Source of the DNA: Candidatus Nitrososphaera gargensis Ga9.2
GTDB taxonomy: Archaea; Thermoproteota; Nitrososphaeria; Nitrososphaerales; Nitrososphaeraceae
Length of the DNA stretch: 64,000 bases
Direction: 5' to 3'
NCBI RefSeq assembly: GCF_000303155.1
Contig: NC_018719.1
Location: 1,798,001-1,862,000 of the forward strand
Made by a program: the position numbers and the translations under genes. Each line of letters starts with the position of its first letter. Position 1 is the stretch's first letter. The notes beneath the pieces are model-generated. The model made no database searches and was not told where the DNA came from. It saw nothing but the letters and a program-made list of their open reading frames with translations. Shown here piece by piece: positions 24,044 through 32,514 of this stretch.

Positions 24044-25063
24044 TTGTTCAACCCAAAACTATTGCTAATATCCGCCATAGCAGTTGCCCTCGTAGGCAGC
24101 ATGCTGGCCTTTTCTTCGCTCTACGCAAGCACGTCAGATAATGGGGAAAAGATCGTAAACGGCCATGGGATCGGCTATTACCAGACGACTGGTGATGTGA
24201 TTGATCCTACGGGATCGGATGGTTCTGCAAGCACGGGAATTGACCCGATGGAATACCTACGCGATTTTAACTACGGGCGGGTATCGACAACCGAAAATGG
24301 AACGGTTGTGCGCGAGTTTACGCTTGTTGCAGACGACAGACAGATAGCCGAAATATCGCCGGGAGTTTACTACAACATATGGACTTTTAACGGCACTGTG
24401 CCCGGGCCCACCCTGAGAGCCACAGAAGGCGACCTGATCAGAATCAACTTTATCAACAACGGCACCAAGCCCCATACGATACATACTCACGGCATACATA
24501 GGGCGGAGATGGACGGCGTCTTTGAAATTATAAACCCTGGCGGGAGATTTGTCTATGAATTCTACGCCGAGCAGTTCGGGGTGTATCCGTACCACTGCCA
24601 CGTGATGCCTCTTGAAGAGCACATTTCGCACGGATTGTACGGTGCATATATTGTAGACCCCAAGACGCCAAGGCCAGAGGCCGATGAAATGATAATGATC
24701 ATGAATGGCTACGACACTGACTTTGACACTGAAAATAACTTTTACACTGTAAACGGCGTTCCCTACTACTACATGCACCACCCAATAGAGATTGAGAAGG
24801 ACAGGCTCGTCAGGGTATACCTTGTCAACATGCTCGAGTTTGACCAGATAAACAACTTCCACCTCCATGGAAACCTCTATAACCTGTACCGCAGCGGAAC
24901 CAGCCTGACGCCTGATGAATTGACCGACATGGTGACGATGAGCCAAGGCGAGCGCGCAATACTAGAGTTCAGCTACAAGTACCCCGGCCAATACATGTTC
25001 CACGCGCACAAGACCGAGTTTGCAGAGAAGGGCTGGACCGGCATGTTCCTTGTCAAGGAGTGA
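24044..25063 (+). CDS. Two-domain multicopper oxidase
   Basis: 339 residues with an N-terminal signal helix (about 5-28). Domain 1 (about 90-205) has HTIHTHGIH (144-152) and the blue-copper set PYHCHVMPLEEH (Cys185 and His ligands). Domain 2 (about 215-339) has NFHLHGN (His273, His275) and MFHAHKTEF (His320, His322) but no Cys. Type 1 copper is therefore only in domain 1, as in type C two-domain laccases; trinuclear sites would form between subunits. It acts outside the membrane, oxidising metals or other small substrates. TTG start; co-transcribed with the ZIP gene 10 nt downstream. Confidence 0.9.
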   Translation: MFNPKLLLISAIAVALVGSMLAFSSLYASTSDNGEKIVNGHGIGYYQTTGDVIDPTGSDGSASTGIDPMEYLRDFNYGRVSTTENGTVVREFTLVADDRQIAEISPGVYYNIWTFNGTVPGPTLRATEGDLIRINFINNGTKPHTIHTHGIHRAEMDGVFEIINPGGRFVYEFYAEQFGVYPYHCHVMPLEEHISHGLYGAYIVDPKTPRPEADEMIMIMNGYDTDFDTENNFYTVNGVPYYYMHHPIEIEKDRLVRVYLVNMLEFDQINNFHLHGNLYNLYRSGTSLTPDELTDMVTMSQGERAILEFSYKYPGQYMFHAHKTEFAEKGWTGMFLVKE

Positions 25064-25073
25064 AATTGGTAGC

Positions 25074-26270
25074 TTGGAGCCCACAAAAGAACGGCGGCAG
25101 CAACAGTTGTCGGCAAAACTGGTCGCAAGCGCAATAATCCCGCTAGTAGTGCTGGGCGCGATGGTCACATTTCTGCTATGGCCCGGCAATGGGCTGCTCA
25201 ACTTTGGAATCCCACTGCCCGATGTCGCAATTGAAAGGATTGAGTTTCTGGACGGCAGGATAGCCACGCACATCAGAAACACCGGCCCGCAGGCCATAGA
25301 GATAGCTCAGGCTGATGTCAACGACAGGATAATGCCCGCCGCAATCGAGCCTTCGAAGTCGCTGGAGAGGTTTGCAGAGGCCAAGGTGGTCATCCCATTC
25401 AACTGGATAGAGGGTCAGCCCTACGAAATAGGGATAACGACATCGGATGGTACTAGATTTGCAAAGGCGGTGGCGGCAGCAGCTCCTACGCCGCAGCCTG
25501 ATGCAGGGCGGATCTCGCTCTTTGCGCTCCTAGGAACATACGTCGGAGTGATCCCTGTGCTGATAGGACTGCTCTGGTACCCATTCATCAAGAGACTCTC
25601 CATGCCAAAATACAGCTTTTTCCTCAGCCTCACAGCCGGGCTCTTGCTGTTCCTTGGAATTGACGCGCTCGTGGAGGCCAATGAGATATCCGTTGAGAAC
25701 GTCGCTGGCGTGTTCCGCGGCCAGCTGCTGATAGCGACGGTCGCCATAGTGTCCTTCCTTGCGCTCATGTATGTTTCTGACAGGCTGGTAGTAGTAGGCA
25801 ATGCCAAGGGGCGGATCGTTCAGGGGTCGTTTGCGATCGCACTGATGGTTGCAATAGGTATCGGCCTGCATAACTTGGGTGAGGGCCTTGCCATAGGTGG
25901 GGCGATGCTGGTGGGAGAAGTGGCCCTCAGCACATTCCTGATAGTGGGCTTTACACTGCACAACACGACAGAAGGGCTGGCCATAGTGGCACCGATGGCA
26001 AAAGAAAAGCCAAGGATTTCGTACTTGGTGGCGCTTGGGATCATTGCCGGAGCTCCAGCAATACTGGGCACTTGGATAGGCGGGTTTGTTGCATCGCCTG
26101 TTGCATCCATAGTCTTCCTTGCAATAGGGGCCGGAGCCGTGTTTCAAGTGGTGGTAGCGATAGGCAGGTTTGTCAGTCGGTCAAGCGGCGGCAAGCTCCT
26201 GACTGGGCCTACTGCCGCCGGCTTTGCAGTCGGCATACTGGTAATGTACCTCACTGCGCTCTTGATTTGA
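25074..26270 (+). CDS. ZIP-family metal transporter with extracytoplasmic N-domain
   Basis: About 398 residues from the TTG at 25074. One N-terminal membrane helix and a beta-rich external domain (about 40-145) precede eight ZIP helices. The metal-path motifs are GLHNLGEGLAIGG (helix 4) and FTLHNTTEGLAI (helix 5). ZIP proteins bring Zn, Fe or Mn into the cytosol. The extra soluble domain and the tight link to a multicopper oxidase suggest oxidase-assisted metal uptake or homeostasis; the metal is not predictable from sequence alone. Confidence 0.88.
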   Translation: MEPTKERRQQQLSAKLVASAIIPLVVLGAMVTFLLWPGNGLLNFGIPLPDVAIERIEFLDGRIATHIRNTGPQAIEIAQADVNDRIMPAAIEPSKSLERFAEAKVVIPFNWIEGQPYEIGITTSDGTRFAKAVAAAAPTPQPDAGRISLFALLGTYVGVIPVLIGLLWYPFIKRLSMPKYSFFLSLTAGLLLFLGIDALVEANEISVENVAGVFRGQLLIATVAIVSFLALMYVSDRLVVVGNAKGRIVQGSFAIALMVAIGIGLHNLGEGLAIGGAMLVGEVALSTFLIVGFTLHNTTEGLAIVAPMAKEKPRISYLVALGIIAGAPAILGTWIGGFVASPVASIVFLAIGAGAVFQVVVAIGRFVSRSSGGKLLTGPTAAGFAVGILVMYLTALLI

Positions 26271-26312
26271 AAAATTAATTAATTATCTACAAGAGTTGCA
26301 TCTACTAGGTCA

Positions 26313-26480
26313 ATGAAGACACTGAACATCGACGACCAGACGTACAGGCGGCTGGCCTCTATAATGAACGACATGATGCACACGAAAAAGCATGACATCA
26401 ATTACGACGATGTAATAAATGAATTGATAGACGTGTACCAGGATAGCCTCAGGTTCAGCGGCGAAAACGCCGGAGGCTAA
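26313..26480 (+). CDS. Small RHH/antitoxin-like protein, 55 aa
   Basis: A short gene starting MKTLNIDDQTYRRLASIMND and ending after GENAGG. The N-terminal strand followed by two amphipathic helices (DDQTYRRLASIMN and NYDDVINELIDVYQDS) is the layout of small ribbon-helix-helix or VapB-like DNA-binding proteins. No toxin gene is adjacent. It lies 42 nt after the ZIP gene on the same strand. Confidence 0.65.
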   Translation: MKTLNIDDQTYRRLASIMNDMMHTKKHDINYDDVINELIDVYQDSLRFSGENAGG

Positions 26481-26506
26481 TTTAAATTGCAGTCCTGTGC
26501 ATACGG

Positions 26507-27553
26507 ATGATGGCCAATATGCGTATACTGGCTATTGCTGTATGTGCACTTGTGCTGGTGGTTCTTGCATTTCCACCCTTATTTACGTCAGTTTACGCTT
26601 TTGACAGTCCAGAGATGATTTTGAAATCGTCATTTGTGGATTCTGAAGGCAGGGTCAATGTCGTCGGCACTGTCAGGAACTTTGCGTCAACGCCAGTGCA
26701 AGTTACGGTAGGAGTAGAGACTGACGATGGCAGCACATTGCAGAAACAAACATACGGCAAGGTGATCTGGCCGCTCACCGACTCGCCATTCAAGTTTGTG
26801 CTTGATGATGGCGTCGTCAACGCTGGCGAGCCTTTCATAATGGACGTACAAGAGGCCAAGGTTTCAAATTATGACAGCATGCTGATCCTCAGCTACAACG
26901 GCATGGCGGTTGGAGAAGAAAAGGCGTTTGTGGGCACAGTAAAGAACATCGCGCCGTTTGAAATGTACAATGTAAGCGTGTTTGCAGCAGTGCACAGCCC
27001 CGATCACATGTCACAGCTCGATACGGTCAGGAGCAATATCATTCCAGTTATCAAGCCCGGCGAACAGGTAGAGTTTACAGCCTTACCTGATCCTGCAATA
27101 AGGTCAGATGTGCTCTATTACAGCTGCGCCGGCCTTGACTACGACAATCCAATAACCACTATAAAAACAGGTGATGGCGGGTTTGTTGCTTACAATCTGA
27201 ACGCAGTTGCGCAGGTAAATAACCTCAGGTACGAGAACTTGACAGACAGCATAGCATTTGGGGTCAGGCCCTACCCTCCAAACGGAACAACCGTGAACCT
27301 ACAGCTGCCGCAGTATTCGCAGAACCAGACCATTACTGTGATGCTGGATGGCGAGCTACATGAAGACGCATCGATCTGGGGCGACGGCAAGACGCTGTAC
27401 ATCGACTTTTTCGTGCCGCAGGGCGACCATCAAGTGAAGATTCAGGGGGTAAGAAATGTCCCTGAGTTCCCATTTGCAATGCTTGCGCTGGCGGCCGTGA
27501 CAGCCGGAGCCATCGCGGCGGCAAAGTTCAAGGCAGCATTTAAAATCTCCTAG
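26507..27553 (+). CDS. Exported FxLYD-type protein with PEFG-CTERM-like sorting tail
   Basis: 348 residues. Signal helix (about 5-28), then beta domains of FxLYD type (about 35-110: EGRVNVVGTVRNFASTPVQV; about 125-200) and a C-terminal tail VPEFPFAMLALAAVTAGAI followed by basic residues. That tail matches the PEFG-CTERM-type archaeosortase signals of thaumarchaea: short motif, hydrophobic helix, positive end. The protein is probably processed and anchored at the cell surface. Confidence 0.8.
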   Translation: MMANMRILAIAVCALVLVVLAFPPLFTSVYAFDSPEMILKSSFVDSEGRVNVVGTVRNFASTPVQVTVGVETDDGSTLQKQTYGKVIWPLTDSPFKFVLDDGVVNAGEPFIMDVQEAKVSNYDSMLILSYNGMAVGEEKAFVGTVKNIAPFEMYNVSVFAAVHSPDHMSQLDTVRSNIIPVIKPGEQVEFTALPDPAIRSDVLYYSCAGLDYDNPITTIKTGDGGFVAYNLNAVAQVNNLRYENLTDSIAFGVRPYPPNGTTVNLQLPQYSQNQTITVMLDGELHEDASIWGDGKTLYIDFFVPQGDHQVKIQGVRNVPEFPFAMLALAAVTAGAIAAAKFKAAFKIS

Positions 27554-27570
27554 GGCTTTCACAGATTCAC

Positions 27571-27807
27571 GTGAACATCGCGCTAATAGAGAAGTCATCT
27601 AAAGGGCTAAAGCTGAACCTTTACAGCGAAACCCTTGCACCGATAGAGTCAGAGTCATTTGACGATCTGTACACGCTGAACTTCCACCTGCAGACCCTTG
27701 CAAAAAAGCATAGGATCGAAAAGGGACTGCTGGTGGTGCATGACAAGGACAGGAACGCTGTCAACCTATCGATCACACTGGATGAAAATTCGTTCTTTGT
27801 CAGCTAG
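27571..27807 (+). CDS. Hypothetical protein, 78 aa
   Basis: Starts MNIALIEKSSKGLKLNLYSE at a GTG, 17 nt after the PEFG-CTERM gene. Predicted beta-alpha-beta-beta; no motif recognised. Its end overlaps the convergent zinc-ribbon gene by 8 nt. Compact and well-formed for a real gene, but no function is assigned. Confidence 0.6.
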   Translation: MNIALIEKSSKGLKLNLYSETLAPIESESFDDLYTLNFHLQTLAKKHRIEKGLLVVHDKDRNAVNLSITLDENSFFVS

Positions 27808-28030
27808 ATCTGTAGTAGTTCCTCTGCGCGACTGCCACCTTTACAATGGAGTGACAGGCCGGGCATTCCGCCCACTTGCGGCCGCCAAAGTACTGCCATT
27901 CATGGCCGCATTTTTCATAAGTACACTTGAGCCACCTGCCCCTAGGGATCTTTTGCCAGTTGTCCTGCATTGGCTTTCTGGCGCGGCGCGCGGACCGCGG
28001 TTTTCTTCCTTTAGAGCTTAAAAATGGCAC
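27800..28030 (-). CDS. Small zinc-ribbon protein, 76 aa
   Basis: Basic N-terminus (MPFLSSKGRKPRSARRARKP), then LKCTYEKCGHEWQYFGG and AECPACHSIVKV, forming a four-Cys zinc ribbon (C-x4-C ... C-x2-C). Likely a nucleic-acid-binding or RNA-polymerase/ribosome-associated small protein. It faces the nirK promoter region on the opposite strand. Confidence 0.75.
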   Translation of the reverse strand: MPFLSSKGRKPRSARRARKPMQDNWQKIPRGRWLKCTYEKCGHEWQYFGGRKWAECPACHSIVKVAVAQRNYYRSS

Positions 28031-28160
28031 CAGTCCTGTGTCGTCTTTGCCCGGTTAAAGATATTGTGATTATATCTTTATATTTGTAAAAGATGAGTTC
28101 TATAGGGCTCTTTCTCACATATAATATGGAAAAATGCTACTTAAATAAGCCACTAAGAAG

Positions 28161-28194
28161 TCTTATATATGTCACTCTTCTATGCCTTTAGCTA
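28161..28194 (+). promoter_or_regulatory. nirK core promoter (leaderless)
   Basis: A strong TATA box, tcttatatat (28161-28170), lies 25-30 nt before the ATG at 28195. That spacing puts transcription initiation at or just before the start codon, the usual leaderless arrangement in thaumarchaea. The preceding 100 nt are very AT-rich with further TATA-like runs. Confidence 0.7.
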
Positions 28195-29268
28195 ATGAAC
28201 AAGGCAATCGTTGCAGGCTTGGCTGCCGGTGTTCTGGTAGTAGGACTTATTTTCAGTCCTCTGTTCACGGGATTCCCGCTATCAACAGCACAGGCGCAAG
28301 GTACTGGCAATACAAAGCACTTCACCTTGATTGCAGACGAGATGGAGCTTCAAGTAGCTCCAAGCAACCCGTTGCATCCAGGCGGAATCATGTACAAGGC
28401 AATGGTCTTTAACGGCACAATCCCTGGACCCGTAATTTCAGTGCACCAAGGCGACACGGTAGAAATCACTCTGAGGAATGAAGGCAACGTTATACACAGC
28501 CTCGACTTCCACGCAGGCATTGGTCCAAGCAAAGCTCTATCTGGCAACGTAGCAGCTGGCGAGAGCAAAACATGGACCTTTGATGCAGTTAATGCCGGTG
28601 CATTTCTCTACCACTGTGGCGCCGACGGCCTCAATGGCGTATGGGAGCACATTGCAAACGGCATGTACGGTGGCGTTGTAATCCACCCGCACAATGAAAA
28701 GCCAGCAAAGGAATTCTATGTATCATTTGGTGAAATCTACAACAGTGCTGACAAGGGCCCATTCGTTGGTACCAATGGTACAGTTGGCTCATTCGACCTG
28801 GTAAAGCTCTGGAATGATAGCCCTGACCTGATCCTGACCAACGGCATGGCTCACAAGTACGTGCCAGAAATTGGCGCAGCTTCAAAAATACCACTGAACC
28901 CTGATGCAGAGGTGTTCATGGTCAAGCCAGGCGAGCTGACAAGATGGTACATTGTCAACCCGGGTCCAAACGACTATGTTGCATTCCACTTTATTGCAGG
29001 CCAGATGGATGTAAGAGATGGCTCGATAAAGAACAGATATGGAACACAGCTGAAGAACGACGAGACATGGACTATCCCACCGGGCTCGGCAACCGTCATT
29101 GAAGCAGTCTTCCCAGAAGAAGGCGTCTACGTTGGTGTCGACCATAACATGAGCCATGTTCTCAAGGGCGGAGCATTTGCAGTAGTTGCAGACGATGCAT
29201 CAACTGACAATGACCACCCAGAAGGAACGTATGTCATGTCGATGGAAGAAACAATGATGGAGCATTAA
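28195..29268 (+). CDS. nirK: Copper-containing nitrite reductase, AOA type
   Basis: 357 residues. Signal peptide about 1-35. All ligands are present: type 1 copper His101, Cys141, His152, Met157; type 2 copper His106, His140 and His317; the proton-relay Asp104 (HSLDFH motif) and His265 (VAFHFIAG). Thaumarchaeal NirK is a periplasm-side, highly expressed cupredoxin tied to ammonia oxidation and NO chemistry. Codon choice (gca, aac, ggc) is more uniform than in neighbours, fitting strong expression. It is monocistronic, with its own promoter and a T-rich terminator. Confidence 0.95.
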   Translation: MNKAIVAGLAAGVLVVGLIFSPLFTGFPLSTAQAQGTGNTKHFTLIADEMELQVAPSNPLHPGGIMYKAMVFNGTIPGPVISVHQGDTVEITLRNEGNVIHSLDFHAGIGPSKALSGNVAAGESKTWTFDAVNAGAFLYHCGADGLNGVWEHIANGMYGGVVIHPHNEKPAKEFYVSFGEIYNSADKGPFVGTNGTVGSFDLVKLWNDSPDLILTNGMAHKYVPEIGAASKIPLNPDAEVFMVKPGELTRWYIVNPGPNDYVAFHFIAGQMDVRDGSIKNRYGTQLKNDETWTIPPGSATVIEAVFPEEGVYVGVDHNMSHVLKGGAFAVVADDASTDNDHPEGTYVMSMEETMMEH

Positions 29269-29277
29269 AGGCCCCCT

Positions 29278-29304
29278 CATCCTTTTTCCTTTTTCTTTTT
29301 AAGA
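29278..29304 (+). terminator. T-rich terminator after nirK
   Basis: About 10-35 nt after the nirK stop the coding strand reads cctttttcctttttctttttaag, an interrupted poly-T tract without a clear hairpin. This is the archaeal U-tract type recognised by RNA polymerase with aCPSF1, which is itself encoded at 34.6 kb. Confidence 0.6.
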
Positions 29305-29444
29305 AGTTTTGTTTAAAGAGTCGACAATCCATGCTTGGATAGCTGTTGTTTGATTGCATGACTTTGTTTTTATGAGTTATTACTTTTTACACAAAGCCTT
29401 TTTAACCACAAAGCTTTTCTATATATCATTTCGCATTAATTGTA

Positions 29445-29744
29445 TTGGCTAAACGTCAGTTTACAATAGACACGGGAAAGGAGCAGATACCAGTTGAAGG
29501 CCAAGTGCACAGGAATGTCGCAGTCAAGTACCTGATGAAGAGGCGCAGGTCTCTTCTGATGACCAAAAACCCTGAAAAGGTCGAGAAGCTCTGGACAGAG
29601 CTGCCGAAAAAGATCAAGATAATAGGCAAGCAGTTGACCCGCGAGTACAAGGTAAACTGGGAACGGGTAGGAACGCAGGACTACGAAGGCTCGCGCTTTG
29701 TATTCACTCTGGACGATCTCGGCGAAAAGACTACAAAGAAATAG
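29445..29744 (+). CDS. Small basic hypothetical protein, 99 aa
   Basis: Starts MAKRQFTIDTGKEQIPVEGQ at a TTG. Rich in Lys/Arg (VKYLMKRRRSLLMTK, LPKKIKIIGKQLTREYKV), so likely nucleic-acid-associated. A TATA box (ctatatatc, about 29419-29427) is placed for a leaderless transcript. It converges on a winged-helix gene. Family not recognised. Confidence 0.7.
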   Translation: MAKRQFTIDTGKEQIPVEGQVHRNVAVKYLMKRRRSLLMTKNPEKVEKLWTELPKKIKIIGKQLTREYKVNWERVGTQDYEGSRFVFTLDDLGEKTTKK

Positions 29745-29755
29745 GGTAGTAGTAG

Positions 29756-30019
29756 TTACTTTTCAGCCCCGGTATCAGGGATGATGAGGCCTCCGATCTG
29801 GCTGTATGTCTTCAGGAACTGCAGGCCCTTTGAAGTGGTCTTGTAAGTCTGCGTTCCCTTCTCAAATTCCAGCAGACCATTCTCTACAAGGACTGCAAGA
29901 TACTCCTTTAGCTGCGCATATGATAGGTACGCTTTGTACATTATCTTGGTCTTTGTCGCGCCACCGTTCGCAGCTTCAAGTATCTGCGAAACAATGTCAG
30001 TTCTGCTTCTATATTTCAT
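29756..30019 (-). CDS. HTH_45-type winged-helix regulator
   Basis: 87 residues, a canonical member: MKYRSRTDIVSQILEAANGG, TKTKIMYKAYLSYAQLKEYL (recognition helix), VENGLLEFEKGTQTYKTT (wing), and a closing helix. Close to the copy at 62657 and to the pseudogene at 46.7 kb. It overlies no other gene and has its own AT-rich promoter. Confidence 0.88.
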   Translation of the reverse strand: MKYRSRTDIVSQILEAANGGATKTKIMYKAYLSYAQLKEYLAVLVENGLLEFEKGTQTYKTTSKGLQFLKTYSQIGGLIIPDTGAEK

Positions 30020-30175
30020 GTTCGTATATTAAGAGAATAACCATTATAAAAATTGCAAGCAGTGATTTTATATAAAATTGTTCTAATGCTCAAGGAATCT
30101 TGCGATTTTTGTCAACATCCTGAGCACATACGCATCATGCAGATTGCGATGCAGCCTCTGAAATTATTATTGTCC

Positions 30176-30652
30176 TTATGTCAGGGTGGAATTGGTTGCC
30201 TCTTCTTCTGGCAGTTGTCCCAAAACATCGACATACATGGCTGTGCTCTTGCCTTGCTTTCCGTCGGCATCAGTAATGATAAGATCAAAGTAGTATCTGC
30301 CGGCTGAGTCAAAGCTGCGTGTAACATTTGCAGCATTTAGGGTGACTCCGTCGCTGAATTTCCATTCATACGTATACGGCTCCTTTCCACCCTTTGCACC
30401 CGACATAAAGAATCCTTCTTCTCCAACCGCCAGCCTCGTCTTGTAATGCGCACCTGTCCTAATGTTTTCGTTATAGCTTTTCAGAAATGATGGATCGGTC
30501 CAAGGATTATCATCGCCAAACTCTACTACCTGTTGGAATACCTGACCTTCTGTTTGATTGTTCATTATGAGGAAGGTGGCTCCTATGCCGATTGCTATTC
30601 CAACGGTGCCAAATATTATTGCCAGTTTTATGCTCTTTGGCATTGCAGCCAT
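30176..30652 (-). CDS. Membrane-anchored PKD-domain protein
   Basis: 158 residues. One N-terminal membrane helix (LAIIFGTVGIAIGIGATFLI, about 9-28) and a single Ig-like PKD fold (about 70-145) with EPYTYEWKFSDGV and ITDADGKQGKSTAMYVDV. The domain faces outward. Probably a surface or accessory protein; no partner is evident. Confidence 0.8.
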   Translation of the reverse strand: MAAMPKSIKLAIIFGTVGIAIGIGATFLIMNNQTEGQVFQQVVEFGDDNPWTDPSFLKSYNENIRTGAHYKTRLAVGEEGFFMSGAKGGKEPYTYEWKFSDGVTLNAANVTRSFDSAGRYYFDLIITDADGKQGKSTAMYVDVLGQLPEEEATNSTLT

Positions 30653-30809
30653 AGCAACGGTGGTCGATGATCTTTTTTCTTATATACAAAGCTATTGCTC
30701 CTAGAGAGTAAGAACCATTATTGGAATATCTCTGATTGCAGCTAATGGGTCGACCGGCAAAAAGGACCTATACAAAAGATTTTATCGGCACTGCCGCCAC
30801 TAGAGCACG

Positions 30810-31742
30810 TTGAACAGCATCAACTTTGTCGTACTGGGCGACTCTAGTATCGCCGTGCAGCTTGGGAAAAAGGGGACTGCAACAGACATTGTAATCTATG
30901 ATCGCAAGACCGCGGACACGGTCTATACGTGGACTGCACCCACCACATTCCCTGACAAGATACAGTCGCTCATGCAGGCAGTCAACATCGCCGAGTATGC
31001 TATACTGAATGTCGCCAAGCTGGACAAGTTCCTCGGCGAGCAGATAATGGCGCTTGATTCAGTCGGCCTTGCCGACGGGTTCGTGTTCCACTCGTACGAA
31101 GTGGACAGGGAAAAACTGAAAATGCTCCTGAAAGGCACGACACTTGCCAACTACCAGTTTGTCGATTCGGTTGACCAGCTAAAGCAGGAAATGGCAAAGC
31201 TCAAGCCCAAGAAGAATGCTGATGGTCCCCTCACAATCCCGATCGACCATGCATTTGACGTAAAAGGAGTTGGGACTGTCGCGCTGGGGGTTGTCAAGCA
31301 GGGCACCATCAAGGTCTATGACGAGCTTGTTCTGCTTCCGGGCAAAAAGAACGTCTTTGTCAAGTCGATACAGATGCACGATGATCCTGTCGAAAGCTCA
31401 TCAAGCCCTGCAAGGGTCGGGCTTGCGATCAAGGGAGTGAGCGTTGACGACATTTCCCGGGGCGACGTGATATGCGCACCCGATGATGCAGTCAAGGTCT
31501 CGTCAGGCGCGATTGCAGTCAAGTTTGCCAAGAGCCCGTTCTTCAAAGGAGACCTGCCGGAAAACCACACATACATGGTCTCTGTAGGAATGCAGGTCAA
31601 GGCTGCAAAGGTGAAATTTGAGGGCGAGACACTACAGGTGACGCCGGAAAAGCCGATCGTATACAAGCAGGGCCAGACGCTCGTGCTGCTCAAGCCGGAC
31701 AGCCAGGGGACAAGGATAGCAGGAAAAGGGTCGATACGGTAA
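30810..31742 (+). CDS. EF-Tu/SelB-like protein lacking a functional GTPase P-loop
   Basis: 310 residues. The N-terminal ~140 residues have the G-domain outline (INFVVLGDSSIAVQLGKKGTA, AEYAILNVAKLDKFLGEQIM) but no GxxxxGK[ST] P-loop and no canonical NKxD. Domains 2 and 3 are of EF-Tu/SelB type (PLTIPIDHAFDVKGVGTVALG, YDELVLLPGKKNVFVKSIQM, GVSVDDISRGDVICA). It resembles the archaeal SelB-like paralogues found in genomes without selenocysteine. It cannot hydrolyse GTP by the usual route, so it may act as an RNA- or ribosome-binding factor. TTG start. Confidence 0.8.
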   Translation: MNSINFVVLGDSSIAVQLGKKGTATDIVIYDRKTADTVYTWTAPTTFPDKIQSLMQAVNIAEYAILNVAKLDKFLGEQIMALDSVGLADGFVFHSYEVDREKLKMLLKGTTLANYQFVDSVDQLKQEMAKLKPKKNADGPLTIPIDHAFDVKGVGTVALGVVKQGTIKVYDELVLLPGKKNVFVKSIQMHDDPVESSSSPARVGLAIKGVSVDDISRGDVICAPDDAVKVSSGAIAVKFAKSPFFKGDLPENHTYMVSVGMQVKAAKVKFEGETLQVTPEKPIVYKQGQTLVLLKPDSQGTRIAGKGSIR

Positions 31743-31743
31743 T

Positions 31744-32334
31744 TTGCGGCCGCCAGCCCACAGGGTCCACCCGGAGAAAAAAGGGATCAGGGTCCTTGGC
31801 ATTGCAGAAAGTTTCAAGAAATCTGGCGAAAAATCGACCCTTGCTGGCGTTGTCATGCGGCGCGACCTGATAATAGATGGCATGGCGTTTGGCAGCGCAA
31901 CTATAGAGGGGGACGACGCGACCGACAGCATCATTTCTATGCACAGGTCACTTGAAAGGGACGACATCAACTGCATGCTGCTTGATGGCCTCGTGATCAG
32001 CATGTACAACATTATCGACGGAGAAAGGGTCGCCACCGAGACAGGACTTCCCATAATAGCGATAACGTTTGAAGACTCAGATGGACTTGAGGGTAGCATA
32101 AAGCACCACTTCGACGACGACAAGTGGCAGAGCAAGCTGGAACAGTACCGGAAGCTGGGCAGGCGGGAGCGGATTATGCTAAAGACCGGCAAGAGCCTCT
32201 TCATCAGGTACTGGGGCCTGAGCCAAAAGAGAGCCGTTGCAATCCTGAACTCCTTCACCCTGCAAGGGTCCGTGCCGGAGCCAATCAAGGTGGCCAAGCT
32301 GGCGGCGCGGTCGCATGCCAATGCTTTAAATTAG
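31744..32334 (+). CDS. DUF99 / endonuclease V-like protein
   Basis: 196 residues: VHPEKKGIRVLGIAESFKK, VVMRRDLIIDGMAFGSATI, INCMLLDGLVISMYNIID, and a C-terminal helix-rich part. This matches the archaeal UPF0215/DUF99 family, structurally related to endonuclease V and implicated in nucleic-acid processing. It starts 2 nt after the SelB-like stop, so both are co-expressed, and ends 25 nt before a tRNA gene. Confidence 0.82.
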   Translation: MRPPAHRVHPEKKGIRVLGIAESFKKSGEKSTLAGVVMRRDLIIDGMAFGSATIEGDDATDSIISMHRSLERDDINCMLLDGLVISMYNIIDGERVATETGLPIIAITFEDSDGLEGSIKHHFDDDKWQSKLEQYRKLGRRERIMLKTGKSLFIRYWGLSQKRAVAILNSFTLQGSVPEPIKVAKLAARSHANALN

Positions 32335-32359
32335 AACTTGGAAAAGAAATAACTCCGGC

Positions 32360-32446
32360 GGTGGGGTGGCAGAGCGGCCATGCGTTCGCCTGCAGATCGC
32401 GTCAGCGGTTAGCGAATTTATAGGGGTTCGAATCCCCTCCCCACCT
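32360..32446 (+). tRNA. tRNA-Cys (GCA) with a 15-nt intron
   Basis: The acceptor stem pairs GGTGGGG (32360-32366) with CCCCACC (32439-32445); discriminator U at 32446 suits tRNA-Cys. The D arm is 32369-32383 and the T arm is AGGGG-TTCGAAT-CCCCT (32422-32438). The anticodon stem TTCGC (32385-32389)/GCGAA (32412-32416) encloses 22 nt instead of 7. Taking loop C-T-GCA-G-A gives anticodon GCA at 32392-32394 and a 15-nt intron at about 32396-32410, the canonical 37/38 site cut by the archaeal splicing endonuclease. Confidence 0.88.
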
Positions 32447-32514
32447 CTCAACTATATTATTATTGTCGCAGGCAGAAGACACACACATATTCACCCCCGC
32501 ACTGCCATTACAAT

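Noticed and set aside
26313-26480. Toxin-antitoxin module
   Set aside because: The 55-aa protein looks antitoxin-like, but no PIN, RelE or other toxin gene is adjacent.
31744-32334. Selenocysteine system next to the SelB-like gene
   Set aside because: No selD, selA-like or SECIS-like signal is seen and the SelB-like protein lacks GTPase motifs.
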